This document shows, one piece after another, positions 16,799 to 24,057 of a stretch of 64,000 nucleotides of DNA (positions within the stretch are counted from its first letter, which is position 1; each line of letters begins with the position of its first letter). This stretch comes from Ruegeria sp. R14_0 (GTDB lineage: Bacteria; Pseudomonadota; Alphaproteobacteria; Rhodobacterales; Rhodobacteraceae). The position numbers and the translations under genes were made by a program. The stretch spans positions 372,001 to 436,000 of the forward strand of contig NZ_JAGHRC010000001.1 in NCBI RefSeq assembly GCF_017743975.1, in the 5' to 3' direction. The notes beneath the pieces are model-generated. The model searched no databases. It was given only the letters and a program-made list of their open reading frames with translations, and had not been told where the DNA came from.

Positions 16799-17520
16799 TC
16801 AAAGGGCAAGGCCTCCGAGGCGTCGGACAAGGTCAGGCCTTGCAACTCGCGGACCAGTTTTCGGGTCATCGCCTCTTCATAGGCTTCAAAGCCCAAGGCG
16901 ACTTCGACAAATGCACCGGGACCAAGAATGACCCACGTGTTGTAGTAGGCGGACAGCTCGCCAACCTGGACATAGCGCTTGTCACCGTGGCTGGGATCAT
17001 CGGCACCGATCACCAACCCGTTGATCGTGATACCACTGTTTTCCAGCCCTTGTTTCACGCCTCTTGGGTGGGGTCCGAGGTTGTGTTTCCCGTCGCCAGA
17101 CAGGTCCAGTGTCCGTTTCCAGCAGTCCTTTTGTTGCGACAGCAAATCGGCACCGAACTGCATCGCGGATCCAACGGCGGTCCCGCGTGGGGCGGTGCCT
17201 CGGGTGACCGAGTTCAATAACGTCGTGACCTGAGCAATATCTTGTTCCGTGCGAATTTCGGTCCAGCCCAGCAGCATCCGTTGGTAGTTCGTTTCGCTCC
17301 ACTCAAAGATCGCCAAACGAACAGGCGCGCCTATGTCAGACAGGATCAGGCGTACCACTTCGGGTCTTTGCAAGGCAGCGGCCAAACCATCTGTCTGCAA
17401 TCGGTACTCGTGGCTATCGACCGAGGCCGACACGTCCAATCCCAACGCCAGTGCCTGTCTGCACTCTGATGCTGCAGGGCTGGCCAGAACCGTCAGAACC
17501 GTGGCCAATGCGCGGATCAT
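16792..17520 (-). CDS. DUF1194 von Willebrand A-like secreted protein (copy 1)
   Basis: A 242-residue protein with a signal peptide (MIRALATVLTVLASPAASEC). A vWA-like metal-ion-dependent adhesion site follows: DVSASV (D-x-S-x-S) near residue 29 and DLSGDGKHNLGP later. This matches DUF1194, common in Rhodobacterales and of unknown function. The ATG 17520 overlaps the stop of a paralogous upstream gene (ATGA). The pair is probably translated together and may form a heterodimer or act as paired periplasmic binding proteins. Confidence 0.8.
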   Translation of the reverse strand: MIRALATVLTVLASPAASECRQALALGLDVSASVDSHEYRLQTDGLAAALQRPEVVRLILSDIGAPVRLAIFEWSETNYQRMLLGWTEIRTEQDIAQVTTLLNSVTRGTAPRGTAVGSAMQFGADLLSQQKDCWKRTLDLSGDGKHNLGPHPRGVKQGLENSGITINGLVIGADDPSHGDKRYVQVGELSAYYNTWVILGPGAFVEVALGFEAYEEAMTRKLVRELQGLTLSDASEALPFDQ

Positions 17521-18221
17521 GGAAACCCACCGTTCTGCACTGCGCCAATCTGCAAGCCACTCAGTTCACGTTCCAACTTGCGCCGCATGGCACGTTCAAA
17601 ATCCTCGAACCCCTGCGCAACCTCAAGAAAGGCACCGGGCCCGTGCAGGACGTTGTTTTCAAAGAACGGGATCAGGAACAGTTCCCCTTCGAAATCGGCG
17701 GCGTTGATCACCAGCCCGTTGACCACCACATTTTGAAACGAAAAATGCCGGTATGCCGAATCCGGCCCGTAACCGTCATTGTTTGAGCCGTCCCCGGACA
17801 AGTCGATGGTCTGAAACAGGCAGGGTGGTGCCTGCTGCAACAAGTTCGCGCCAAATGCCAGAGCGTAACCCATCGCTGTCGCCGAATCTCTGTCCGAGCG
17901 AACGGATTGCTGAACTTTCGAGGCTGCGACCAAAAGGTCGGCCTCGGTGTTGATCATGGTCCAGTTCAGAATAACGCGCTGCGTGTCGCGACCGCTCCAC
18001 TCATACACAGCCAGCGCGACAGGGGCAGGTGACGAAAAAAACGCCTCGACCACTTCTGGAGCGATCAATGCGGCGGCCAGACCCTGCCGCTGCAAGGCGT
18101 CTTCGGTCTCATCCACCGAGGTCGAGATATCCATAGCCAGCGCCAGGGCAAGGCGACAGGTCTCGGCCCGAAGGGGGCTGGCCAGGACGGCCAGGCCCAA
18201 TGCTATCAGCCAGCGGATCAC
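17517..18221 (-). CDS. DUF1194 von Willebrand A-like secreted protein (copy 2)
   Basis: A 234-residue paralogue of the next gene with the same architecture: signal peptide (ALGLAVLASPLRAETC), DISTSV MIDAS motif, DLSGDGSNNDGYGP, GLVINAADF and a GPGAFLEVAQGFEDFE block parallel to GPGAFVEVALGFEAYE in its neighbour. The start is GTG 18221, overlapping the gloA stop (GTGA). The two DUF1194 genes arose by an old tandem duplication, since sequence identity is only moderate. Function unknown. Confidence 0.8.
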   Translation of the reverse strand: MIRWLIALGLAVLASPLRAETCRLALALAMDISTSVDETEDALQRQGLAAALIAPEVVEAFFSSPAPVALAVYEWSGRDTQRVILNWTMINTEADLLVAASKVQQSVRSDRDSATAMGYALAFGANLLQQAPPCLFQTIDLSGDGSNNDGYGPDSAYRHFSFQNVVVNGLVINAADFEGELFLIPFFENNVLHGPGAFLEVAQGFEDFERAMRRKLERELSGLQIGAVQNGGFP

Positions 18222-18646
18222 CAGTGGCCGGTGCTTTCCATGCTGGCCCAGGGTTCTGCCGGTTCCAGTGCGTCGCCATTTTGCAGCAGCTCGACCGAGA
18301 TATTGTCAGGCGAGCGGACAAACGCCATGCGCCCGTCTCGGGGCGGACGGTTGATCAGGACCCCGTTGTCCTGCAGGTGCTGGCAAACCTCATAGATATT
18401 GTCGACTCCGTAGGCGAGGTGCCCGAAATGCCTGCTGTCGCTTGGCAGGGCGTCGTCCCCGTCCCAATTGTAGGTCAGTTCGATCGGTCGGTCTTCTTGT
18501 CCCGGAGGCGCCATGAAGATCAGCGAAAAACGGCCCTGCTCACTGTCATACCGGCGAGTTTCCTTCAGGCCCAGCAGCTCATAAAACGCCATCGATTTTT
18601 CCAGATCCTTCACGCGGATCATGGTGTGAAGATATGTCAGGCCCAT
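18218..18646 (-). CDS. gloA: Lactoylglutathione lyase (glyoxalase I)
   Basis: A 142-residue glyoxalase I, converting the methylglyoxal-glutathione hemithioacetal to S-lactoylglutathione. The four expected metal ligands can be placed: His in TYLHTMIRV, Glu in RPIELTYNW, His in HFGHLAYGV and Glu in NISVELLQNG. ATG 18646 follows AAAGGACG; an upstream extension to 18754 has no ribosome-binding site. It leads an apparent operon with the two DUF1194 genes through 4-base overlaps. Confidence 0.92.
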   Translation of the reverse strand: MGLTYLHTMIRVKDLEKSMAFYELLGLKETRRYDSEQGRFSLIFMAPPGQEDRPIELTYNWDGDDALPSDSRHFGHLAYGVDNIYEVCQHLQDNGVLINRPPRDGRMAFVRSPDNISVELLQNGDALEPAEPWASMESTGHW

Positions 18647-18822
18647 TTGCGGCGTCCTTTCTTTTAAGGTGATGCAATGCACCTTAGTGCGCGGGTCATT
18701 GGTGTCGAGGGGCAACCGGGACACATTTTGAGATAACCGGAATTGAGCGCACATATGGCGGTTCCTGTCAGAGAATTGCCGAGATATAGTGGTGGGCGAC
18801 TCATTGCTGGAAAGGAAATTTC

Positions 18823-19734
18823 ATGCCGCTCTCCTCTGACCAACTGGCCGAGATCGAAGCGCAGCGGGCGCAATCGCATCCAACACGCCGCGTTGTGGCT
18901 GAGGGTATGGAAGACCATCTGTATACCGCGCATCAGGTGTTGGACCACGGCTTTGTGCGCGTCATTGACTATATGGGGGACGACGCGGCGATTTGTCAGG
19001 CGGCGCGGGTATCTTACGGCAAGGGCACCAAATCGGTGCAGAACGATGAGGGCTTGATCCGCTATCTTATGCGGCACTGGCACTCGACCCCGTTTGAAAT
19101 GTGCGAGATCAAGCTGCACGTCAAATTGCCTGTGTTTGTTGCGCGCCAGTGGATCCGCCACCGGACGGCAAATGTGAACGAATACTCGGCGCGTTATTCG
19201 ATTTTGGACCGCGAATTCTACATCCCAGCACCAGATCACGTCGCCGCCCAGTCCGAGGTGAACAACCAGGGTCGGGGCGATGCGCTGCAGGGAGAAGAGG
19301 CGGCACGTGTGCTTGAGATACTGAAGGCAGACAGCGCGCGCTGCTATGACAATTACGAGGCGATGATCAGCCAGGATGGTCAGCAGGGACTGGCGCGCGA
19401 ACTGGCGCGGATGAACCTGCCCGCCAACATCTATACGCAGTGGTACTGGAAGGTGGACCTGCACAACCTGTTCCACTTCCTGCGACTGCGCGCTGACCAG
19501 CACGCCCAGTACGAAATCCGCGTTTATGCGGACACCATGTGCAAGATCGTCGCCGACTGGGTGCCCTTCGCCTACAAAGCGTTCGAGGATTACCGTCTGG
19601 GTGCGGTGAACCTGTCGGCCCAGATGGTCGACAGCCTGCGGCGTATGCTGGCCGGTGAAACGGTGACACAGGAAAGTTCGGGTATGACCGCGCGCGAATG
19701 GCGTGAGTTTGAGGCGATTATTCGCGAGGGCTGA
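18823..19734 (+). CDS. thyX: Flavin-dependent thymidylate synthase
   Basis: A 303-residue ThyX that methylates dUMP to dTMP using methylenetetrahydrofolate and FAD. The diagnostic R-H-R-x5-E-Y-S-x-R motif is present as [15 protein letters not shown]. Further conserved parts are [34 protein letters not shown] and a C-terminal regulatory tail. ATG 18823 follows GGAAA. Divergent from gloA. No thyA is in the window. Confidence 0.95.
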   Translation: MPLSSDQLAEIEAQRAQSHPTRRVVAEGMEDHLYTAHQVLDHGFVRVIDYMGDDAAICQAARVSYGKGTKSVQNDEGLIRYLMRHWHSTPFEMCEIKLHVKLPVFVARQWIRHRTANVNEYSARYSILDREFYIPAPDHVAAQSEVNNQGRGDALQGEEAARVLEILKADSARCYDNYEAMISQDGQQGLARELARMNLPANIYTQWYWKVDLHNLFHFLRLRADQHAQYEIRVYADTMCKIVADWVPFAYKAFEDYRLGAVNLSAQMVDSLRRMLAGETVTQESSGMTAREWREFEAIIREG

Positions 19735-19768
19735 CGCCCTTTCAGGCATAGCACTTGTCTATACATAG

Positions 19769-19800
19769 TGTCATGAAACTGTTACGATCGTTTCATGACA
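19769..19800. promoter_or_regulatory. Perfect 11-bp inverted repeat over the start codon of the next gene
   Basis: TGTCATGAAAC (19769-19779) and GTTTCATGACA (19790-19800) are perfect complements with a 10-nt spacer. The right arm contains the ATG at 19795. No Shine-Dalgarno is visible upstream. A -10-like TATACAT lies at 19760-19766. It could be an operator or an RNA hairpin that hides the start codon. Confidence 0.65.
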
Positions 19801-20106
19801 TTTGCCAAACGCATCCTCTGTCTGGGCACTGCTCTGACCTTGTCGGCGCAGCCCGCGCTGGCCAAATCGCCTATTGCCGAAGTGCTGTGCGAACCGACGC
19901 CAAGGCTGCATGAAAAGCTGAAACGCCAGTTCAGTTCAACACGCGCAGCCACAGGGATACGGGGACCTGAGCAAGTAATGGAGGTTTGGACCAGCGACGC
20001 CGGCGACTGGACGATGGTTGTGACCTACGCGACCGGCACGTCCTGCATTGTTGCAATGGGCCAAGACTGGTTCACTCATGCCGAGGCAAAGCCGGCACGA
20101 GGCTAA
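19795..20106 (+). CDS. Small secreted hypothetical protein
   Basis: A 103-residue protein with a signal peptide (TFAKRILCLGTALTLSAQPALA, cleavage near residue 23-24). The mature domain has EVLCEPTPRLHEKLKRQF and VMEVWTSDAGDWTMVVTYATG, with two cysteines that could pair. I do not recognise a named family. The signal peptide fixes ATG 19795 as the start even though no ribosome-binding site is visible and the codon lies inside an inverted repeat. Followed by a terminator-like hairpin. Confidence 0.65.
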   Translation: MTFAKRILCLGTALTLSAQPALAKSPIAEVLCEPTPRLHEKLKRQFSSTRAATGIRGPEQVMEVWTSDAGDWTMVVTYATGTSCIVAMGQDWFTHAEAKPARG

Positions 20107-20131
20107 GGTGCTCACACCCGGTGAGATTGGA

Positions 20132-20164
20132 CAACGGCCGGAAATTGGCCGTTGGCCTGCTTTT
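20132..20164 (+). terminator. Terminator-like hairpin after the small secreted gene
   Basis: An 8-bp perfect stem CAACGGCC / GGCCGTTG with a 7-nt loop, followed six bases on by CTTTTAG. It is a moderate intrinsic terminator for the plus-strand gene and may also limit the convergent cold-shock gene. Confidence 0.6.
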
Positions 20165-20188
20165 AGTACCCGCAGATGACGGGGAACC

Positions 20189-20395
20189 TTACAGTGGCTT
20201 CAAATCAGCAGCCATTTGGCGGCCGTCGCGTCCGTCTTGCAACTCGTACGAGACTTTCTGATTGTCAGCGAGCCCGGTCAGACCGGACCGTTCAACGGCC
20301 GAGATATGAACAAAAACGTCCTTGCCACCTTCGTCAGGGGCAATAAACCCATAGCCTTTCGTGGTATTAAACCATTTCACGGTGCCAGTTGGCAT
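20189..20395 (-). CDS. Cold-shock domain protein
   Basis: A 68-residue CspA-type single-domain RNA chaperone. The RNP1-like KGYGFIAPDEGGKDVFVHISA contains both nucleic-acid-binding motifs (KGYGFI and VFVHI) in the expected order. About 215 bases separate its ATG from the next gene, leaving room for the long structured leader typical of cold-shock genes, though none was modelled here. Confidence 0.93.
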   Translation of the reverse strand: MPTGTVKWFNTTKGYGFIAPDEGGKDVFVHISAVERSGLTGLADNQKVSYELQDGRDGRQMAADLKPL

Positions 20396-20611
20396 TTCCC
20401 GTGTCTCCTTCTACTTACACGTTGTCCCACAAAATTGGTGGGGGCAGTGGTTGACGCGACCGCAAACCATCACCGCTTCGCCCACACGACGCGGCCCGGA
20501 TTGCGTGTTTCGTCTTTTTCAACATTGCACGGTGAAGTAAAAAATCAAGAATTACCGAAACAAGCAGGCAAAAATGCTAAAAATTCATACAAATACAGGA
20601 GCAGCCCAAAA

Positions 20612-20929
20612 ATGCGTCTCTATGGCCTGAAAAACTGCGATACGTGCCGCAAGGCTTTGAAAACACTGCCGGAAGCTGAATTTGTGGACGTCCGATCCCA
20701 AGGTGTTCCGGTTGAGGTGCTGGCAAAGGCGCTGGACACGTTCGGCGAAGCTTTGCTCAACACTCGGTCGACAACCTGGCGGGGATTGGACGAAGAACAG
20801 CGAGCTCAACCACCGCTGGAGTTGCTCAAGGAACACCCAACCTTGATGAAGCGCCCACTGCTCGAAAACGACGGTACGTTATTGTTGGGCTGGACCGCAG
20901 AAACCAAGACCAGCCTTGGCGTTGCCTGA
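20612..20929 (+). CDS. ArsC/Spx-family thioredoxin-fold protein
   Basis: A 105-residue protein of the arsenate reductase-like ArsC/Spx/YffB family. It has the redox N-terminal motif LKNCDTCRKALKTL (C-x-x-C), a central helical insertion and the KRPLLENDGTLLLGW segment where ArsC-type proteins place their conserved R-P. ATG 20612 is preceded by AGGAG. Most likely a YffB-like glutathione-dependent reductase of unknown substrate. No ars operon accompanies it. Confidence 0.8.
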   Translation: MRLYGLKNCDTCRKALKTLPEAEFVDVRSQGVPVEVLAKALDTFGEALLNTRSTTWRGLDEEQRAQPPLELLKEHPTLMKRPLLENDGTLLLGWTAETKTSLGVA

Positions 20930-20968
20930 TCGGGCACTTATGTGTCTGTCGCAAAGATGAGGGTTTAA

Positions 20969-21337
20969 ATGCGCAATGCATCCATGATTTTAGGCGTCAT
21001 TGCCGGGTTGATCGGAATGATCGTCGGCTTCTTTGGCTATGGCTATATCGCGTTCATAGACACCTATGGCGAAATCGAAGGGCTGGCCGAACAGGTGGAC
21101 AACGCTCAATTCATCCAGGCGGCGTCCATTGTCGCCCCACTGTTGGCCGTTGCCGGAGGTGCGATGGCCCACGCGCGGGCGTTGATTGGTGGTATCTTGC
21201 TGCTGATCTCTGCCGTTGGGATGTATTTCGCGTTCGGCTTCAACGCCTTCACGATGTTCCCGGTGGCCTTTGCCGCGGTGGCGGGTCTCCTTGGGCTGGC
21301 CGCAGGTAAACCGGACGAGCCCAAGGCACATTTTTAA
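20969..21337 (+). CDS. Small membrane protein, function unknown
   Basis: A 122-residue protein with three or four hydrophobic segments: MILGVIAGLIGMIVGFFGYGYIAF, IVAPLLAVAGGAMA, LIGGILLLISAVGMYFAF and FPVAFAAVAGLLGLAAG. A short soluble loop between the first two contains GEIEGLAEQVDNAQF. I do not recognise the family. It follows the ArsC-like gene by 39 bases on the same strand and may be cotranscribed. Confidence 0.65.
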   Translation: MRNASMILGVIAGLIGMIVGFFGYGYIAFIDTYGEIEGLAEQVDNAQFIQAASIVAPLLAVAGGAMAHARALIGGILLLISAVGMYFAFGFNAFTMFPVAFAAVAGLLGLAAGKPDEPKAHF

Positions 21338-21338
21338 T

Positions 21339-21866
21339 TCACTTGATACGCAGGATCCGGTCCACCGACAGTGGGCCGGCACCGTTGATCACGATCACCA
21401 ACAGCACAAAGGTCCAAAGCGTACGTTGATCCAGCACGTTTGGCGCTGCGGTGAGATAGCTGCCGAGCGCCGCACCGTGACCGGTGACATCCACGATGGT
21501 TTGAACCCAGACAAAGGCGATCATGCCCAGCGCGGCAAAGCGCGACAGCAGGCCGATCACAATCAGCGCGGGCAGTAGGAATTCAGCCCATGTGCCCGCA
21601 ACCGCCACGGCCCAGTGGAAGATACCCAGCTGCGAGCTGTCATAGCTGACCGCCTCCATCGCTTTGGGAAAGATCTGAACATACGCCCCGTCTGACGGGA
21701 ACAGGAACCCGAAGAAGCCGCTGCCCAGCTTGGTCATGGCCGAGTTCCAGTAATAAACCAGCAGTGTCCCGATAAAGACCAGACGCGCCAGGGTCGGTGT
21801 CAACCAGCCAGAGGTCACGTCCAACCGTCCCAGGGTGTTGTTGTGCAATGAGATCAGGGCAGTCAT
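21339..21866 (-). CDS. DoxX-family membrane protein of the bufferin operon
   Basis: A 175-residue DoxX-type inner-membrane protein with four hydrophobic segments (LARLVFIGTLLVYYW, FHWAVAVAGTWAEFLLPALIVIGLL, FAALGMIAFVWVQTIVDV and TLWTFVLLVIVINGAG). It is the last gene of a four-gene operon; its ATG overlaps the stop of the DUF2063 gene (ATGA). DoxX members accompany DUF692/DUF2063/DUF2282 genes in the described gig and bufferin clusters, where they are presumed to take part in export or redox steps; the exact role is not established. Confidence 0.8.
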   Translation of the reverse strand: MTALISLHNNTLGRLDVTSGWLTPTLARLVFIGTLLVYYWNSAMTKLGSGFFGFLFPSDGAYVQIFPKAMEAVSYDSSQLGIFHWAVAVAGTWAEFLLPALIVIGLLSRFAALGMIAFVWVQTIVDVTGHGAALGSYLTAAPNVLDQRTLWTFVLLVIVINGAGPLSVDRILRIK

Positions 21867-22624
21867 GTTGCCAGCCTTTCGATAGTCACAGAAGTTATTG
21901 CGCCGCCCTGCAAAAGCAGCGCCAGAGTGGCCCCCAGATCAAATTCGGGGAATTCGGCCGAGGTGTGTTCGAACGCCTCGCCAATGGTGTGCCCGGCCTG
22001 AACGTGCGCGATCCAGTCGGCTCCGCCCTTGGGCATCAGGTGTGGGGCTGGATCATAGTCGGGCCGCGTGATCAAAACGTCTTCGGCACCTGGCGCGGGT
22101 TTTGGTGCATCCTCTTCCGAGTTGAAGCGCCAGATCGAGAACAAAGGCCAGTCAGATCGCACCACTCGCATTGATGGCGCAAATTCCAGTTTCGCCAGAA
22201 CGATTTCTTCCGGGGGCAGGGCCAGTGCGTCAGGTGCGACCCCCTGGCTGTCCGCAGCGTGGTAGGATCGGCGCAGCGCCAGTTCCAGTCGTGCGACATC
22301 TGCGAGATAACCAATATGGGAAAGCTGCTCCATCCCGGCAAGAAACGCGGGGAATTCCTCGCCATAGAACATCATCAGCGGCGATGAAGGAGGATGTTTG
22401 CGCAGGAAAATCCCGGCCAGGCCGTCCATGTTCTGTGGTCCCAGAAGGCGCGTAATCACCGGAAAGGCTTGGTGCATGGCCTCGGTCAGAGATACGGCCA
22501 CATTGTTGCGATACACGCTGAACCGGCGTCCCGCGGGCCGATCTTCAGCATCCAGCAGGCCGTCTGGCACGGCGGCCGACGGGTCCAGCAGGGCCTCATG
22601 GAAGGTCGTCTGCGAAACGCTCAT
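21863..22624 (-). CDS. bufC: DUF2063 (HvfC/BufC-type) partner of an MNIO enzyme
   Basis: A 253-residue protein with the DUF2063 N-terminal domain ([47 protein letters not shown]). It is the usual partner of DUF692/MNIO enzymes and is thought to present the RiPP precursor to the enzyme. ATG 22624 overlaps the bufB stop (ATGA); a longer frame to 22705 is unsupported. The overlaps with both neighbours imply coupled translation and stoichiometric production with the enzyme. Confidence 0.85.
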   Translation of the reverse strand: MSVSQTTFHEALLDPSAAVPDGLLDAEDRPAGRRFSVYRNNVAVSLTEAMHQAFPVITRLLGPQNMDGLAGIFLRKHPPSSPLMMFYGEEFPAFLAGMEQLSHIGYLADVARLELALRRSYHAADSQGVAPDALALPPEEIVLAKLEFAPSMRVVRSDWPLFSIWRFNSEEDAPKPAPGAEDVLITRPDYDPAPHLMPKGGADWIAHVQAGHTIGEAFEHTSAEFPEFDLGATLALLLQGGAITSVTIERLAT

Positions 22625-23478
22625 GCCGGGATGCGGTCCAGGGCCGCCTGTGCACGCTCGGCTTCGGCCCGCAGAATGGGCCATTCGGGAACATCCGTGT
22701 CCCATTCAATCAAGACAGGCTTGGGGCCGGAGCGGTCCAGAACATAATCCAGCAAGGCCCAGACCGGATCGACGACCTCGCGTCCGTGGCTGTCAATCAG
22801 AAGGGGACGGCCATGGTCATCTTCGTCCTCATCATGACCACCAAGGTGGATTTCGTGGACGTTTTCCAGCGGGTAGGCGTCGATGTAACCTTGCGGTGAG
22901 AACTCAAGATTGGTCGCTGAGACGAAGACATTGTTCACGTCCAGTAACAGACCACAGCCCGTCCGCCGCGCGATTTCCCGCAGGAAGTCAGGCTCGGACC
23001 ATGTGCTTTCCTCAAACGCCAGATAGCTGGAGGGGTTTTCCAGCAACATCTGCCGTCCAACGGTTTCCTGCACCTGATCGATGTGTTCACAGACCCGGGC
23101 CAGTGTCTCATCGGTGTTGGGCAGGGGCAGAAGATCGTTCAGAAAGTGACTGTCATGGGTCGACCAGGCCAAATGCTCTGAAAAGCTGGCCGGATTCAGC
23201 CAGCCAACCAAGTGTTTCAGGCGGGAAAGATGATCGGGGTCCAGCGGTCCTTCTCCGCCAATAGAGAGGCCGACGCCGTGGACCGAGATCGGAAACTGTT
23301 CAGAAAGGTGGCGCAGCTGTGCAAGCGGTCTGCCCCCGTCACCCATATAGTTCTCGGCGTGTATTTCCAGCCAGCCGACGGGGTGTGCGTGATCCAGAAT
23401 CTGGTCAAAATGCTGCGGTTTGTACCCAACCCCTGGTGCGGCGGGCAATCTGTTCGATCGAAGTGAACTATCCAGCAT
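22621..23478 (-). CDS. bufB: DUF692 multinuclear iron oxidase (MNIO, BufB-type)
   Basis: A 285-residue DUF692 protein of the TIM-barrel MNIO family that includes MbnB of methanobactin biosynthesis and BufB. These enzymes use two or three iron atoms and oxygen to modify cysteines of a peptide. Candidate iron ligands are in [56 protein letters not shown] and [12 protein letters not shown] 23478 follows GGAGGA; the TTG at 23484 is too close to the ribosome-binding site. The upstream precursor gene is separated by a hairpin. Confidence 0.9.
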   Translation of the reverse strand: MLDSSLRSNRLPAAPGVGYKPQHFDQILDHAHPVGWLEIHAENYMGDGGRPLAQLRHLSEQFPISVHGVGLSIGGEGPLDPDHLSRLKHLVGWLNPASFSEHLAWSTHDSHFLNDLLPLPNTDETLARVCEHIDQVQETVGRQMLLENPSSYLAFEESTWSEPDFLREIARRTGCGLLLDVNNVFVSATNLEFSPQGYIDAYPLENVHEIHLGGHDEDEDDHGRPLLIDSHGREVVDPVWALLDYVLDRSGPKPVLIEWDTDVPEWPILRAEAERAQAALDRIPA

Positions 23479-23501
23479 GTGCAAATCCTCCGGTCACGAA
23501 A

Positions 23502-23527
23502 AGGGGCGGGCGATAGGGCCCGCCCCT
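23502..23527 (-). other. Intercistronic hairpin between bufA and bufB
   Basis: A perfect 10-bp stem AGGGGCGGGC / GCCCGCCCCT with a 6-nt loop. On the minus strand it follows bufA by about 20 bases and is trailed by TTTTCG. It looks like a leaky terminator or stabiliser that would give more precursor transcript than enzyme transcript. Confidence 0.7.
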
Positions 23528-23548
23528 CCGAGTCTCAGACACTTGGGC

Positions 23549-23836
23549 TTATGCCGGCAGGTCGCGGTCCAGAGGCTCGAGCGAGCCTTTGCGGTTGTCC
23601 GGCAGTTCGATATCCGCGCAGGTGCCAGCGTCGACCAGAGTCCAGGCGTTGCCCTGGTAATCTACGGTCGATGTGCCAGCGCAAGTGGTGCCGGGGCCAG
23701 CGGCACAGTCGTTCTGACCGGCCAGCGATACGCCATAGCACTTTTCTTTGGCTTGTGCGGATGCAGTGGTTGCAACGCCCGAAACGGCGGCTGCGACTGC
23801 GCTTGCGATAACCAGGGATTTTGCGGTTTTCGACAT
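23549..23836 (-). CDS. bufA: DUF2282 bufferin-type RiPP precursor
   Basis: A 95-residue DUF2282 protein. Residues 1-27 are a signal peptide ending TTASA. The mature part has four cysteines, at residues 33 (KEKCYGV), 44 (NDCAAG), 52 (TTCAGT) and 73 (GTCADI), with the family block [15 protein letters not shown] and a DYQGNAW segment. In the described Caulobacter bufferins, cysteines of such precursors are turned into thiooxazoles by the MNIO enzyme and the product binds copper in the periplasm. ATG 23836 follows AAAGGA. It is the first gene of the operon. Confidence 0.88.
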   Translation of the reverse strand: MSKTAKSLVIASAVAAAVSGVATTASAQAKEKCYGVSLAGQNDCAAGPGTTCAGTSTVDYQGNAWTLVDAGTCADIELPDNRKGSLEPLDRDLPA

Positions 23837-24007
23837 CTCGGTAATCCTTTTGATAACTGCGTATGTCTGCTTGTGACACTGACAAAGGTAGTCGCTTAAC
23901 TGGGGCAGGTGAATTCACGAGCCCGTGTCTCACAACCCCGTCAAAGAGCGTAATGCCCTCTTGAAGGTTAACAAATTGTTTTTGAATTGAAAAATGGAAA
24001 ATGTTTC

Positions 24008-24035
24008 AATCCGGCCCCTCATTTAGGGCCGGATT
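24008..24035 (-). terminator. Hairpin after thrS
   Basis: A perfect 10-bp inverted repeat AATCCGGCCC / GGGCCGGATT with an 8-nt loop, located 23 bases after the thrS stop on the minus strand. The trailing sequence is T-containing but broken (GAAACATTTTCC), so termination may be partial. It separates thrS from the bufferin operon promoter. Confidence 0.7.
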
Positions 24036-24057
24036 CCGGGCAAATTATTGCCGAATG

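Noticed and set aside
20396-20611. Riboswitch in the cold-shock leader region
   Set aside because: The gap is long enough for a structured leader, but I could not identify a known riboswitch core by eye.
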